Part shown: positions 1 through 8,752 of the stretch, piece after piece
How positions within the stretch are numbered: position 1 is the first letter of the stretch
Layout of the letters: each line of letters opens with the position of its first letter
Source of the DNA: Sphingopyxis sp. OAS728
GTDB taxonomy: Bacteria > Pseudomonadota > Alphaproteobacteria > Sphingomonadales > Sphingomonadaceae
Assembly (NCBI RefSeq): GCF_014873485.1
Contig: NZ_JADBDT010000001.1
Coordinates: forward strand, 2,604,001 to 2,668,000
Length of the DNA: 64,000 bases
Direction: 5' to 3'
Program-made: the position numbers and the translations under genes
The notes under the pieces: generated by a model
Seen by the model: only the letters and a program-made list of their open reading frames with translations
Database searches by the model: none
Told to the model about the DNA's origin: nothing

Positions 1-174
1 GTTGCCGGTGAGGGTTTTTGAACATGTTTCATTCCTGCGGATTAGGGTTTTGTTTTGCGCTCGCGTGCCGTCCGTCGGACTGACGGCCTCTTCGGGGCAA
101 GGTTGCGAGGCAAGGCGCGACGGACTCCCAGGGGGTGACGGGAGGAAGGCCGCGCCCTGAGCGTCGAGTGCCGA

Positions 175-594
175 TCAGTCGCGCGCTTCGGCTGCGCGGC
201 TCGCCGAAAACGCCTTCAGCACGAACCAGGCAAATAGCGCCAATCCCGCGAGCGTCGCCATGGTGCCCGGGGCGATCAGCATCGCGAGACGTTCGTCGGC
301 GCGGAGCACGCCGGCGAGGCCGATCATCATCAGGACGACGCCGCCGACATAGGCAATGAATTGCCAGCGCATGATCCTCTTGCTGGAAAGATCGCGCATC
401 TGGGCGTGGAACAACCCCTGGATGGCGCAAGACACCCAGCCGAGAAGATTGAGATGGGCATGGACAGGGCTCAGCGAATGATCGTCAGTCGCCGCCATAT
501 AGAGGCCGAGAGCAATGCCGAAGCCGAGAAAGACAAGCGCCGCCATCATGAATGCGAGGGCATGGGTCGACATGGAAGGTTTCGGCAAATTCAT
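175..594 (-). CDS. Small heme-copper-oxidase-like membrane protein
   Basis: A 139-residue protein with four hydrophobic stretches. The segment HAHLNLLGW near the first third resembles the histidine-containing helix of cytochrome oxidase subunit I, and small proteins with this motif are often annotated as cytochrome-c-oxidase-like. The start chosen has GGAG nine bases upstream (reverse strand). An upstream in-frame start at 633 and an internal ATG at 573 have no comparable site. Function is not known; it could be a heme-associated or purely structural inner-membrane protein. It stands alone, with a 140-base gap to the next gene. Confidence 0.6.
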   Translation of the reverse strand: MNLPKPSMSTHALAFMMAALVFLGFGIALGLYMAATDDHSLSPVHAHLNLLGWVSCAIQGLFHAQMRDLSSKRIMRWQFIAYVGGVVLMMIGLAGVLRADERLAMLIAPGTMATLAGLALFAWFVLKAFSASRAAEARD

Positions 595-737
595 CGGAGG
601 CTCCAGTGCGGTATTTATGTTCGCGGGTTGCATTGCACAGCCGCGCCGCAGCCGGACCTCCCTAGTCTACGAGGGTCTTGGCGGGGAAAGTGATCAAGTC
701 GGGGCGCTCTGTGCTTATCGCCATGCTCGATGCGCGA

Positions 738-1208
738 TCAGACCCGCGTGCAGACGGGCTGGTAGGTCATCAGCACCGACTCCTGGCCGAAACGCGCCAT
801 ATATTCCCGCCGCGCGCCTTCGAGATTCGTGTAGCTTGCAGGCACATCGGGGAGCACGAGGGTGACGACCTCCGACTGCTCGCGCACCGGCGCCTTGCCG
901 GCGCCGCGCCAGTGGCCGGTCCCGCTCAGATGCGTCATGCCTTCGGGAAAGCGGCGCGAAAGCACCTCGTCCACGAATGATCCGAACTGCGCCTCGCTGA
1001 TGGCGGGGACCGCACCGATATTGCGGCCGAAAAAGAGCTGGGCGAACATCATCTTTTCCTCGCCAGCGGCGCAGACCGCGGCCTCGCGAGTTGTCGCGCA
1101 GCCCGCCGAGACGGCCGTCACCATGATGACCGCGCCAAGGCGGGCGCGGCGAAGGATCGACCGCAGCGCCGGGCGCGCGCGGTCGGGAGAAAGGATATTG
1201 AACGGCAC
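738..1208 (-). CDS. DUF3574-like lipoprotein
   Basis: About 156 residues. A basic N-terminus is followed by a hydrophobic stretch and a lipobox-like VSAGC, so the mature protein probably begins at that cysteine and is anchored to a membrane. The mature part (FGRNIG, then a TGHWRG-like segment and LVLPD) fits my recollection of the DUF3574 family, whose function is unknown. The GTG at 1208 has AAGGA eight bases upstream. A longer frame to 1286 lacks a visible ribosome site and places the signal peptide too deep. Monocistronic as far as can be seen. Confidence 0.55.
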   Translation of the reverse strand: MPFNILSPDRARPALRSILRRARLGAVIMVTAVSAGCATTREAAVCAAGEEKMMFAQLFFGRNIGAVPAISEAQFGSFVDEVLSRRFPEGMTHLSGTGHWRGAGKAPVREQSEVVTLVLPDVPASYTNLEGARREYMARFGQESVLMTYQPVCTRV

Positions 1209-1363
1209 TTTTGACTTCCTTGATCGTGCGGAGCGAGGCATTTGCGCTTCGCTGACGGGCGCGGGCGTGGCCCTTTGCGCGGGCATTGCCCTGCTACTCC
1301 TGCTGTATCCAGTGATGTAATTTCACATAGATGGTGAAATCGTTGCAGTATGGGTTGAGGCCC

Positions 1364-2659
1364 TCAGGGTTCGCGAAACAGCCGGCCGATCTGGTCGATG
1401 AGGGGCTTCAGAAAATAGGAGAGCGCCGAGCGGCTCCCGCCGCTGATATGCGCTTCGGCGGGCATGCCCGAGCGCAGACGCCGGATCGAGGGATGCGACG
1501 AGGGCAATAGTTCGCAGGCAACGAGATAATAGTCGACCCCGCTCCGCTCGTCGCGCTGCACGGTGGGCGAGATGCGCGTCACCCTGGCCGCGAACTGGGG
1601 CGTCGTCGCCGAGGCGAAGGCGGGGAACAGTATCTTGGCGGACTGCCCGACCGATATGCGGTCGATCTTGTCGGGCGCGATCCTCGTCTCCACGATCAGC
1701 CGCTCGCGGCTGGGAATGAGCAGGAGGAGCGCCTCCCCTGCGCCGAGCACGCCGCCGCCCGTCCGCTGCGCAAGCTGCTGCACGCGTCCCGCTGCGGACG
1801 CGCGGATGTCTAGATGGCTGCGCGCATCGGCGTCGGTGAGATTCTGGGCGCGGGCCTGCGCTAGCTGAAGCTGCGTTTCTTTCAAATCGGTCATGACGAC
1901 ATTCTGCCGTTCTGAGCGAAGCTGTAGTGCCTGAACCTCGAGTTCGGCGATCCGCGCGCGCCCCTGTGCGATCGCCGCGCGCTGGGCGCCGCGGTCGCCT
2001 TCGAGCCGGTGCGCCTCGCGTTCCAGGCTGTTGACGCGGGTCAGCGTCGCATAGCCCTTCTCGTAGAGCGTGCGGGCAGCGTCGAGCTCGCCGACGATCA
2101 GTCGGCGTTGGCCGTCTCCCGCGGCGATCTGATCCTGCAGCCCGGCGATTTCCGAACGCGTTTGCGCAATCTGCTCCCGTATCTGCGCCTGCTTTTCCGC
2201 CTCGAGGCGCCGCTGGGTCTCGAAGACGCGGACCTCGGCGCGCAGCACGGGATCGCCGGGCGCGTGGCCCGCATCGCTTCGTATCCGGGTGCCGTCCCGC
2301 TCGGCTAGAAGGCGGAGGCGCTGCGCGTCGAGTTCGCGCACGCGCGTTTCGGAAAAATCGGCAGCAGCGGTCACCGCGGTGGGGGCAAGCTGCGCGAGCA
2401 ACTGGCCCCGGCTCACCTGCTGTCCCTCGCGCACGAGGATGGTTTCGATCCGGCCGCCGACCGGATGCTCTACCGAGATCGCCCCGGTTCGCGATATCAC
2501 GGTCCCCTGCGCGACCACCGCGCTCGAAATCTGCGCGAGCAGCCCCCAGCCCAATATGAGCAAGGCAAGCAGCAATAGGAGAATCTTTCCCTGTTTTCCG
2601 TGCGAGGAAAGCCCGAAGTCCTCGAACGGGCCCGCGCGCAAGGTCGGTAATGTGGTCAT
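1364..2659 (-). CDS. HlyD-family type I secretion adaptor
   Basis: A 431-residue membrane fusion protein: a short cytoplasmic N-terminus, one membrane helix around residues 25-48 (rich in L, ends GLLAQ), a biotinyl-lipoyl-like segment (VEHPVGGRIETILVREGQ), a long alpha-helical hairpin rich in Q, R and A (about 130-285), the second lipoyl half and a beta-barrel domain ending GMPAEAHIS. It is the periplasmic adaptor that links the inner-membrane ABC transporter to a TolC-like outer-membrane channel, in the manner of PrtE/HlyD. Its ATG overlaps the stop of the upstream transporter gene by four bases, so the two are translationally coupled. No TolC-type gene is in the window. Confidence 0.9.
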   Translation of the reverse strand: MTTLPTLRAGPFEDFGLSSHGKQGKILLLLLALLILGWGLLAQISSAVVAQGTVISRTGAISVEHPVGGRIETILVREGQQVSRGQLLAQLAPTAVTAAADFSETRVRELDAQRLRLLAERDGTRIRSDAGHAPGDPVLRAEVRVFETQRRLEAEKQAQIREQIAQTRSEIAGLQDQIAAGDGQRRLIVGELDAARTLYEKGYATLTRVNSLEREAHRLEGDRGAQRAAIAQGRARIAELEVQALQLRSERQNVVMTDLKETQLQLAQARAQNLTDADARSHLDIRASAAGRVQQLAQRTGGGVLGAGEALLLLIPSRERLIVETRIAPDKIDRISVGQSAKILFPAFASATTPQFAARVTRISPTVQRDERSGVDYYLVACELLPSSHPSIRRLRSGMPAEAHISGGSRSALSYFLKPLIDQIGRLFREP

Positions 2660-4350
2660 GACAATCTCCGTAACGGCGCGGGTTCGGAGTTGGCGGCGCT
2701 CAGCACGCGGCCGGGCGGTCCGAACGCACGCTGGCGCCCGGCTTCCAGCGCCAGCATCTTCGTAGCCTGTCCGAGGACACCGGCCCGGTGGGCAGCGACG
2801 ATCACGATCGCCCCGCGCTCCCGCGCCGCCGCGACCGCGTCGGCGAGTGCCGCATCGCCGTCGCGGTCGAGCGCCGAGTTAGGTTCGTCGAGGACGAGAA
2901 GGAATGGATCGCCATAGAGGGCGCGTGCCAGCGCGATCCGCTGGCGCTGCCCGACCGAGAGCCGCTGCCCATGGTCACCGACCTGCGTATCGAAACCCTC
3001 GTCGAACCCGCGAATCATCCGGTCGAGGCCGGCGGCCTCGGCGGCGGCCAGGATCGCCTCCGAACTAGCGCCCGGATCGAAGCGGGCGATGTTTTCAGCG
3101 ATGGTCCCGCCGACGAGATCGATCGATTGCGACATATAGCCGATAAAGGCTCCGCGGCGCTCCTCGGGCCATTGATCGATCGTCGACCCGTCGATGCGAT
3201 ATTCCCCCGCCGACGATGCGACCAATCCGACAAGGCCGCGCAGCAGGGTCGATTTGCCGGCGCCGCTCGGCCCAACGACGCCGAGCACGTCTCCGGCTTC
3301 CAGTTCGAACGAGATGCCTTCGAGGATGGGCTCGTCGCCGCCGGCGGCGGCAAAAGTGAGCGAACTTGCCTTCAGATCGCGCGCCGGCAAGGGCAATGCG
3401 ACCGGGATCAGCGCGCCGGCGCCCGGGTCGGACAATTCGTCGAGGCGCGCGATCGCCTGCCGTGCACCGACGAAGCTGCGCCAATGCGCGATCGCCTGGT
3501 CGACAGGCGCTAACGTTTTTCCGAGGAGGATCGAGGAGGCGATCATGACCCCGCCCGTCGCATCGCCGGCAATAATGAGCAGCGCGCCTGCCGCGAGCAC
3601 GGCCGATTGCAGGAAAAGGCGGATGAATTTCGAGAGAGTCGAAAAGTTGGAGATGGCGTCGGCGTTGCGGAGCTGCGCCGCATTGGCGGCGCCTGCGATG
3701 CTCTCCCACCGGTCGCGGAGCGCCGCGGTCATCCCCATCGCGCGCACCGTATCGCGCGCCGCTCCGGCATTGTCGGCGGCCGACTGCACCTGCATCGACA
3801 GCAGCGAGTGCTGCATCTGGAGCGGGCCCGTCGCGCGATCGGTCGCCCATGTGACGGCGGCGAGCGAGGCCGCGCCGCCGAGGCCGATGAGGCCGAGATA
3901 GGGATGCAGCAGGAAGAGAAGGACAAGATAGAGCGGGGTCCAGGGCAGGTCGAACAGCGCCGCAGGTCCCCCGCCGGCCAGAAAGCTGCGCAGCTTGTCG
4001 ACATCCTGCGTCCGGGCGGAGGCGCCGCGGGCGTTTGCGCCGCGCAGACCCGCGGCGAATGCGAGCCTGCCGAGCGGCCGGTCGACGAGCAATCCGAGCC
4101 GGGCGAAGATGCGCGAGCGGATGCGCTCGAGCCCATTTTGCGACGCATATAAGAGAGCGGCGAGGAGGAGCAGTGCGGCGAGGGTCGCGGTGCTGCCGCT
4201 CGCAAGCACCCGGTCGTAGACCTGGAGCATGAACAGGGGCGAGGTCAGCCCGAGCAGGTTGATGGCGCCGCTGAAGGCAGCGGTCAGCGCGAATGCGCGC
4301 CTTTGCTCGTGGAGGATGCGGCTGGCAGCGCCGCGTTCGGTCATGGACAT
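2656..4350 (-). CDS. Type I secretion ABC permease/ATPase (PrtD type)
   Basis: 564 residues: an N-terminal six-helix transmembrane domain beginning with a segment typical of PrtD proteins (FMLQVYDRVL near residue 42), then a nucleotide-binding domain with Walker A GPSGAGKST (about 357-365), signature LSVGQRQRIALARAL (about 463-477) and Walker B FLLVLDEP (about 480-487). There is no N-terminal C39 peptidase domain, so it should export substrates with an uncleaved C-terminal signal. It lies 49 bases after the beta-helix gene, its probable substrate, with a terminator between them, and overlaps the adaptor gene. A second ATG at 4344 is an alternative start. Confidence 0.92.
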   Translation of the reverse strand: MSMTERGAASRILHEQRRAFALTAAFSGAINLLGLTSPLFMLQVYDRVLASGSTATLAALLLLAALLYASQNGLERIRSRIFARLGLLVDRPLGRLAFAAGLRGANARGASARTQDVDKLRSFLAGGGPAALFDLPWTPLYLVLLFLLHPYLGLIGLGGAASLAAVTWATDRATGPLQMQHSLLSMQVQSAADNAGAARDTVRAMGMTAALRDRWESIAGAANAAQLRNADAISNFSTLSKFIRLFLQSAVLAAGALLIIAGDATGGVMIASSILLGKTLAPVDQAIAHWRSFVGARQAIARLDELSDPGAGALIPVALPLPARDLKASSLTFAAAGGDEPILEGISFELEAGDVLGVVGPSGAGKSTLLRGLVGLVASSAGEYRIDGSTIDQWPEERRGAFIGYMSQSIDLVGGTIAENIARFDPGASSEAILAAAEAAGLDRMIRGFDEGFDTQVGDHGQRLSVGQRQRIALARALYGDPFLLVLDEPNSALDRDGDAALADAVAAARERGAIVIVAAHRAGVLGQATKMLALEAGRQRAFGPPGRVLSAANSEPAPLRRLS

Positions 4351-4354
4351 AGAT

Positions 4355-4389
4355 AAAAAATCCGGGCGCGCCGGAGAGGCGCGCCCGGA
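4355..4389 (-). terminator. Intrinsic terminator between secreted protein and transporter
   Basis: Seen directly: a perfect 12-bp stem (TCCGGGCGCGCC at 4361-4372, its complement at 4378-4389) with a five-base loop, followed on the minus strand by six Ts at 4360-4355. It sits after the stop of the beta-helix gene and immediately before the start of the ABC transporter, so some readthrough is needed to express the transporter from the same promoter. Compare the attenuated hlyCA/hlyBD arrangement. Confidence 0.85.
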
Positions 4390-4399
4390 AACCCGGTTG

Positions 4400-6985
4400 C
4401 TAGACGAGATGGAAGTCCGTCACGCCGTGAAGGCGCACGGCCTCTTCGAGCGTGGGGAGCATGGCGTAATGCCCGCCTGCCGGCAAATCGTCGGCAAACA
4501 GATGGGCGACATCGGGTCCGCCATGTTCGGCAGGAGCCTGATCCAGCTCGGCGGCTGGAGCAAGCGGTGCCGGCGCCGCGGTCTCGGTGGTGAACTGCCA
4601 CTGACCGCGGGTGATCGCTCCGGCTTTCCACGGCGCCGCGTTGACGCGAATGAAGTCATTCGTCGTCACGACGCTGTAGGTCGTGCCCGGCTTGAGGTCG
4701 AACTGGCCGAGGTCGATATCGATGACCTGCTTGCCGTCGAACGCGTCGCCCTTCACGAAGTCGATCTCGCCGATCGTCTTCCCCGAGGGTTCCTCGACGA
4801 TCTTGAGACGGCCCGCAGACCATTCGCCGATCCCCGCGGTGACGAGCTTCATGCCGATATGGTCGTCGAGACCGACATGCGCCGCATCCTTGCCCGTCCA
4901 GACGCCGACGACGCCGGCCACGGCCTTCGCGAGCTTCGCGAAGACGGCGTTCGCCGGAATGCCTTCGCCTTGGTGCGGCTGGTCCGGATTGTCCGGGTCC
5001 TGCGGCGGCGGGGGCGGCGGGGGTGGCGGCGGCGGAGGCGGGGGCGGAACGTCCGGCGTCGCCTCGCCTTCCATCGTGATCTGCCAGTCACCGCGCGCGA
5101 TCGCTCCCGCCTTCCACGGGGCAGCGTTGACGCGGATGAAGTCGTTCGTCGTCACGATGCTGTAGGTGACGCCCGCCTTCAGGTGGAACGCGGCCAGATC
5201 GATGTCGAGGATCTGCTTTCCGTCATAGGCATCGCCCTTCACGAAGTCGATTTCGCCGGCAACCTTCCCCGACGGCTCCTCGATGATTCGAAGCCGGCCG
5301 GCGGTCCAGTCCGAGGACCCAGCCGCGGTAAGCTTGATCTTGATATTGCCGTCGAGCGCCATCTTGTGGGGATCGGCGCCGGCGTTGATGCCGGCAATCC
5401 CCGCGACCTTCTTGACGAGCGGCGTGAACACATCGCCGGTCGGGGGCGGCGGAGGCGGAGGCGGAGGAGGCTGATCGGGCTCCTCCGGATCCTCGGGCGG
5501 CGGCGGGGGCGGCGGCGGAGGCGGAGGCGGCGGATTGCCACCCGAGGGCCGACCATCGCCGCCCTCTCCCGGCTGCATCGCCCCCTTGCCCGGCGCCTTT
5601 CCGATCCCGCCCGACTGCGGCAGTCCGACAGCAGGCCCGGCATCGCTCTGATCGGCACCGATATCGATCGCGCCGCCGGTCAGCGGACGACCGTCGAAGT
5701 CTTGGTTCAGGCCGGGGATAGCCGTGCCGGCATCGATTGCCGCCGAGCCGGGGGCCAGATGGAGCGTGCCGTCGAGCCCGGGCGTGCCGACGATGCTGTG
5801 CGCATCGCCGCCGGTCTGCGTCTTCCACTGGGCAAGGGTGATTTCGCCATTGCCGAAGTCGAACAATTTCCCGCCATGATTGCCGAGGCCGTTCAGCAGA
5901 TTATGGTCGAGCTGCATCGGACCCGTGACGCCGCTCTTGATGACGGCGAGCGCCGCATGGGTGACATAGCCCGGCGATCCGCTGACCGGCGGTGCGACCG
6001 TGACGATATTGTTCATCACGAGCGGGTTCACCGACTTGGTGAACACGTCGCCCGACGGGGTCCAAGTATTGATCCCGGCGACCATGATGCCGCCGCCGAA
6101 ATACCAGGGGTGGGTCGACACATTCTGCAGCGTGTTGTTGTAGACCTGCGCGTTAAGGCTTCCCCAGACGAGGATGCCGCCGTCGCCGGTATTTTCGACG
6201 ATGTTGTTGCGCACGATGCTGTTCATCGTCTGGTAGAGCTGCGGATTGTCGTTGTCGAAATATTCGAGGTCGGTGCCGTAGCCGAGCATGATGCCGGCGC
6301 CCGAGTTGGGCGGATCGCCGAAGCTGAACCCGCCGGCCCCGCCGGTGCCGGTATTCTTGATATAATTATTCTCGATGACGCCGTTTTCGACGCCGCCCTT
6401 GATATAGACGCCCGTCGTCGCGGTATCGTGGATATAGTTGCCACGGATCACGACATTGTCGGCGTTCACGACGTCGATGCCTTCGGCGTTCGACCCGTCG
6501 CGGCGACCCGAATTGTAGATCTCGTTGTTGAGGATCTGGAGGCCGTCGCAGCCCGGCGTCACCTTGATCACGTCGCGGCCGCTGTCGTGCAGCACGCAGT
6601 TCTGGATCGTGATGTTGTGCACGCCGTCCTGCGGATAATTGCCGCCCCAGTCCCAGGTGCTCTCGAGCTTGACGGCATAATATTCGCCGCCCTTGATCTC
6701 GAGCCCGTCGAGCGCGCCGCCATGCGCATCGACGCCGAACCGCACGACCCAGTCGGGCGAACCGCTCGCCGTGCCCGCCGAGATGACCGCATGCTCGCCC
6801 GGATAGTTTTTGATCGTGATGTTCGGCGCTTCGACGGTCACCCCCCCGGCATATTCGCCTTCGCGAAGCATGATCGTATCGCCCGGCTTCGCCAGCGCGA
6901 GCGCCTGTGCGAGCGTCTTGACCGGCTGGACGACCGATCCCGGCGCTCCGGCAGCGCCGCTGTTGGACACTATGATCGTGGCCAT
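4400..6985 (-). CDS. Secreted right-handed beta-helix protein with duplicated C-terminal module
   Basis: 861 residues, starting at an ATG with AGGAGG nine bases upstream. There is no N-terminal signal peptide. Residues 1-450 form a parallel beta-helix of the pectate-lyase/epimerase/DUF1565 type, with many N-x-I repeats such as IRGNYIHDT and VIENNYI. Then come low-complexity linkers with runs of 10-15 prolines (about 483-516 and 644-671), each followed by a 121-residue Ig-like module. The acidic, Gly/Ala-rich C-terminus ends DFHLV, a typical type I secretion signal ending. With the transporter and adaptor downstream, it is most likely exported to the surface or medium, perhaps acting on a polysaccharide. 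Catalytic residues cannot be assigned by eye. Confidence 0.85.
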   Translation of the reverse strand: MATIIVSNSGAAGAPGSVVQPVKTLAQALALAKPGDTIMLREGEYAGGVTVEAPNITIKNYPGEHAVISAGTASGSPDWVVRFGVDAHGGALDGLEIKGGEYYAVKLESTWDWGGNYPQDGVHNITIQNCVLHDSGRDVIKVTPGCDGLQILNNEIYNSGRRDGSNAEGIDVVNADNVVIRGNYIHDTATTGVYIKGGVENGVIENNYIKNTGTGGAGGFSFGDPPNSGAGIMLGYGTDLEYFDNDNPQLYQTMNSIVRNNIVENTGDGGILVWGSLNAQVYNNTLQNVSTHPWYFGGGIMVAGINTWTPSGDVFTKSVNPLVMNNIVTVAPPVSGSPGYVTHAALAVIKSGVTGPMQLDHNLLNGLGNHGGKLFDFGNGEITLAQWKTQTGGDAHSIVGTPGLDGTLHLAPGSAAIDAGTAIPGLNQDFDGRPLTGGAIDIGADQSDAGPAVGLPQSGGIGKAPGKGAMQPGEGGDGRPSGGNPPPPPPPPPPPPPEDPEEPDQPPPPPPPPPPTGDVFTPLVKKVAGIAGINAGADPHKMALDGNIKIKLTAAGSSDWTAGRLRIIEEPSGKVAGEIDFVKGDAYDGKQILDIDLAAFHLKAGVTYSIVTTNDFIRVNAAPWKAGAIARGDWQITMEGEATPDVPPPPPPPPPPPPPPPQDPDNPDQPHQGEGIPANAVFAKLAKAVAGVVGVWTGKDAAHVGLDDHIGMKLVTAGIGEWSAGRLKIVEEPSGKTIGEIDFVKGDAFDGKQVIDIDLGQFDLKPGTTYSVVTTNDFIRVNAAPWKAGAITRGQWQFTTETAAPAPLAPAAELDQAPAEHGGPDVAHLFADDLPAGGHYAMLPTLEEAVRLHGVTDFHLV
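4583..4945 (-). repeat. Tandem module copy 2 in beta-helix protein
   Basis: The second copy of a 121-residue module, exactly 363 bases like copy 1 and without indels by hand alignment. The most conserved blocks are EEPSGK, GEIDFVKGDA and TTNDFIRVNAAPWKAGAI. Overall about two thirds of residues match. It probably forms an Ig-like or sugar-binding domain. Confidence 0.8.
5069..5431 (-). repeat. Tandem module copy 1 in beta-helix protein
   Basis: The first copy of the 121-residue module, lying between two poly-proline linkers. It shares the GEIDFVKGDA and DFIRVNAAPWKAGAI blocks with copy 2. Equal length points to duplication of a whole domain rather than slippage. Confidence 0.8.
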
Positions 6986-7202
6986 ATTGCACTCCCTCCT
7001 ATATCCGGTCCACCATGGACCGGGTCGAGGCGGCCACGCGTACCGAGCGCGAAGAGCGCGCTGACCCTCGTTGACCTACCAGTGGACAAGGTCTCGTCGT
7101 AAAATTCGTTCGCACTGCCGCGGCGCCAAAAGTCGAGCTGTTCCGCGGCGGAACATAAAGATTAATAAGTCCTTGCGCGGGCTCGTCCGGATGCTCGCCT
7201 GG

Positions 7203-8081
7203 CTAGGAAAGCGGCGCGATCGCTTCGCGCAGTTCGCTCCAGTGTTCGCGCTTCAAAGGCTGGATCGGAAGCGGGGGATGCGCGTAGAAATAGCCCCGGA
7301 TGCAGGCGACCGCGTAGATCACCCGAAGACTTCCATGCCGGCGGAACAGGGCCCAGAGGGGTTCGAAGAGCTGCTGCAGCCGATCGGTTTCGAGGCGGTT
7401 CCCCGCGCGGGCGGCGCGCGCCAGCGCAGAGGCCAGCGACGGAAAAATCCCGCCGGCGACGCTGTACCAAGCGTCGGCGCCGCGAAACAGCGCTTCGGCG
7501 CAGCCCCAGTCCCCGCTATATCCGACCGAAACGCTGCGCTTCGTGCGCAGCGCGCCCAACTCTTCGGCGAAGTCGCCAGCCTTGGGAAGGGGAAGCTTGA
7601 ACGCCTTGACCGTCGGGAGATCCATCAGGCGAAGGATGAGCTCGCGGCTGAAACTGAAGCCGGTCGTCGAGGGATTGTCGTAGACGCAAATAGGAAGCGG
7701 CGTCGTTGCGGCCACGGCGGCATAATGGTCGAAAACCTCGTCATCGGTCAGCGGCATATAGCTGATGGGGGCGAGGAGGAGCCCGCTTGCGCCCGCTGCG
7801 GCCGCGACCTCTGCATGCGCGCAAGCCTCGTCGGTGCGCAGCGCCCCGACGCCCGCCATGATCGGTACCCCGCCGGCAGCGAGTACCGCCATTTCGATTG
7901 CGGCACGGCGCTGCCCCGGAGCGAGATAGGGATAGATGCCCGTGCTTCCGAGCAGGCCGATCGAATCGACGCCTGCGTCGGCAAGCCGTTCCACCTGCGT
8001 CTGGAGCGCGGCCGTCATGACCTCACCGCAAGCAGTGGCAGGGGTGAGCGGGAAAGCGGAAAGGCCGGAAAACAGGGTCAA
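7203..8081 (-). CDS. DapA-family aldolase/lyase (DHDPS/NAL superfamily)
   Basis: A 292-residue (beta/alpha)8 enzyme with the DHDPS/N-acetylneuraminate lyase layout: a GSTGIYPYL phosphate-loop variant near residue 45, a conserved tyrosine in CVYDNPSTTG (about 133), and the Schiff-base lysine in VKAFKLPLPK (about 160). The GSTGIY and YDNP variants and the lack of lysine-pathway neighbours make true dihydrodipicolinate synthase unlikely; a sugar-acid or hydroxyproline-type lyase is more plausible. The start is taken as TTG at 8081, overlapping the TGA of the SRPBCC gene as TTGA. The longer open frame to 8132 runs inside that gene. Confidence 0.75.
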   Translation of the reverse strand: MTLFSGLSAFPLTPATACGEVMTAALQTQVERLADAGVDSIGLLGSTGIYPYLAPGQRRAAIEMAVLAAGGVPIMAGVGALRTDEACAHAEVAAAAGASGLLLAPISYMPLTDDEVFDHYAAVAATTPLPICVYDNPSTTGFSFSRELILRLMDLPTVKAFKLPLPKAGDFAEELGALRTKRSVSVGYSGDWGCAEALFRGADAWYSVAGGIFPSLASALARAARAGNRLETDRLQQLFEPLWALFRRHGSLRVIYAVACIRGYFYAHPPLPIQPLKREHWSELREAIAPLS

Positions 8082-8512
8082 AGCCGTGGATCTCCGAGCG
8101 CCAGCGCGAACCCTGCAAGCAGCTGGTCCCATGCGGCGTCCATCATGGCGGCATAGGCCTCGGAGGGCAGCTGGCTGTGCCGCACGGTCAGGCGCGTTGC
8201 TCCCTCCGCGTCGGCCAGTTCGTAGCGCAGCACCACCTCGGTATCGGGCGAGCGAACCGTGTCATGATTGTCGCTCCAGTAGCGATACTGGAAAAGCGTC
8301 GGCGCCTCGAAACATTCGATCGTGCCGCTGTCGCAGAAGGGACGCCCGTCCGCCGTTCCGTCGAAGCGGATGAGTCCGCCGACTTGGGGTTCGATCTCGA
8401 CATGCTCGAAGGGAAATATGCGGACGATCCGGACGGGCTCGGTCAGGCAGGCAAAAATCCGCTCGCGCGGCGCGGGAAGCAGGAATTCTTTCTCGATGGT
8501 CAGCGATGACAT
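8078..8512 (-). CDS. SRPBCC (AHSA1-like) protein
   Basis: A 144-residue START/Bet v1-like fold: an IEKEFLLPAPRERIFACLTE opening, a central TIECFEAPTLFQYRYW strand pair, and a C-terminal helix (AAWDQLLAGFALAL). Such proteins bind small hydrophobic ligands; the role here is unknown. GAGGGG lies seven bases before the ATG. The open frame extends upstream to 9328, but that part is antisense to the divergent genes and is not coding. It is coupled by a four-base overlap to the DapA-like gene, which suggests a two-gene operon. Confidence 0.75.
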   Translation of the reverse strand: MSSLTIEKEFLLPAPRERIFACLTEPVRIVRIFPFEHVEIEPQVGGLIRFDGTADGRPFCDSGTIECFEAPTLFQYRYWSDNHDTVRSPDTEVVLRYELADAEGATRLTVRHSQLPSEAYAAMMDAAWDQLLAGFALALGDPRL

Positions 8513-8752
8513 GGCACACCCCTCATTTGTTTGAAACGATCCGGCAGCCGTCGGCCAAGCGGCGCGGCTGCAGGTCCGTGGATGTCGCACCCCCGCCCGC
8601 AAAGCGCCATCGGATGACGGCGGATAGTACGGTCGTTGCGATGATGTCCGTCTAGCGCGCACGCCACGCATTGTGCGCCTCGTAGGCTTCCCAGTCGCAA
8701 TTCGGCCGCGCCCTTGCGACAAAGGCAGCACCGAAAAAACCAGGATGAAACC

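Noticed and set aside
1..174. Possible gene end or terminator at the window start
   Set aside because: Only weak inverted repeats (GCCGTC/GACGGC near 67-87) and shadow frames; nothing to support a call.
4229..7102. 957-codon open frame on the plus strand opposite the beta-helix gene
   Set aside because: It is antisense to a well-supported gene, is rich in R, D and G as expected of a GC-rich shadow frame, and has no recognisable domain.
7140..7154. GTTCCGC-G-GCGGAAC palindrome upstream of the beta-helix gene
   Set aside because: A real inverted repeat, but its distance from the start (about 155 bases) and lack of a regulator nearby leave its role open; no feature called.
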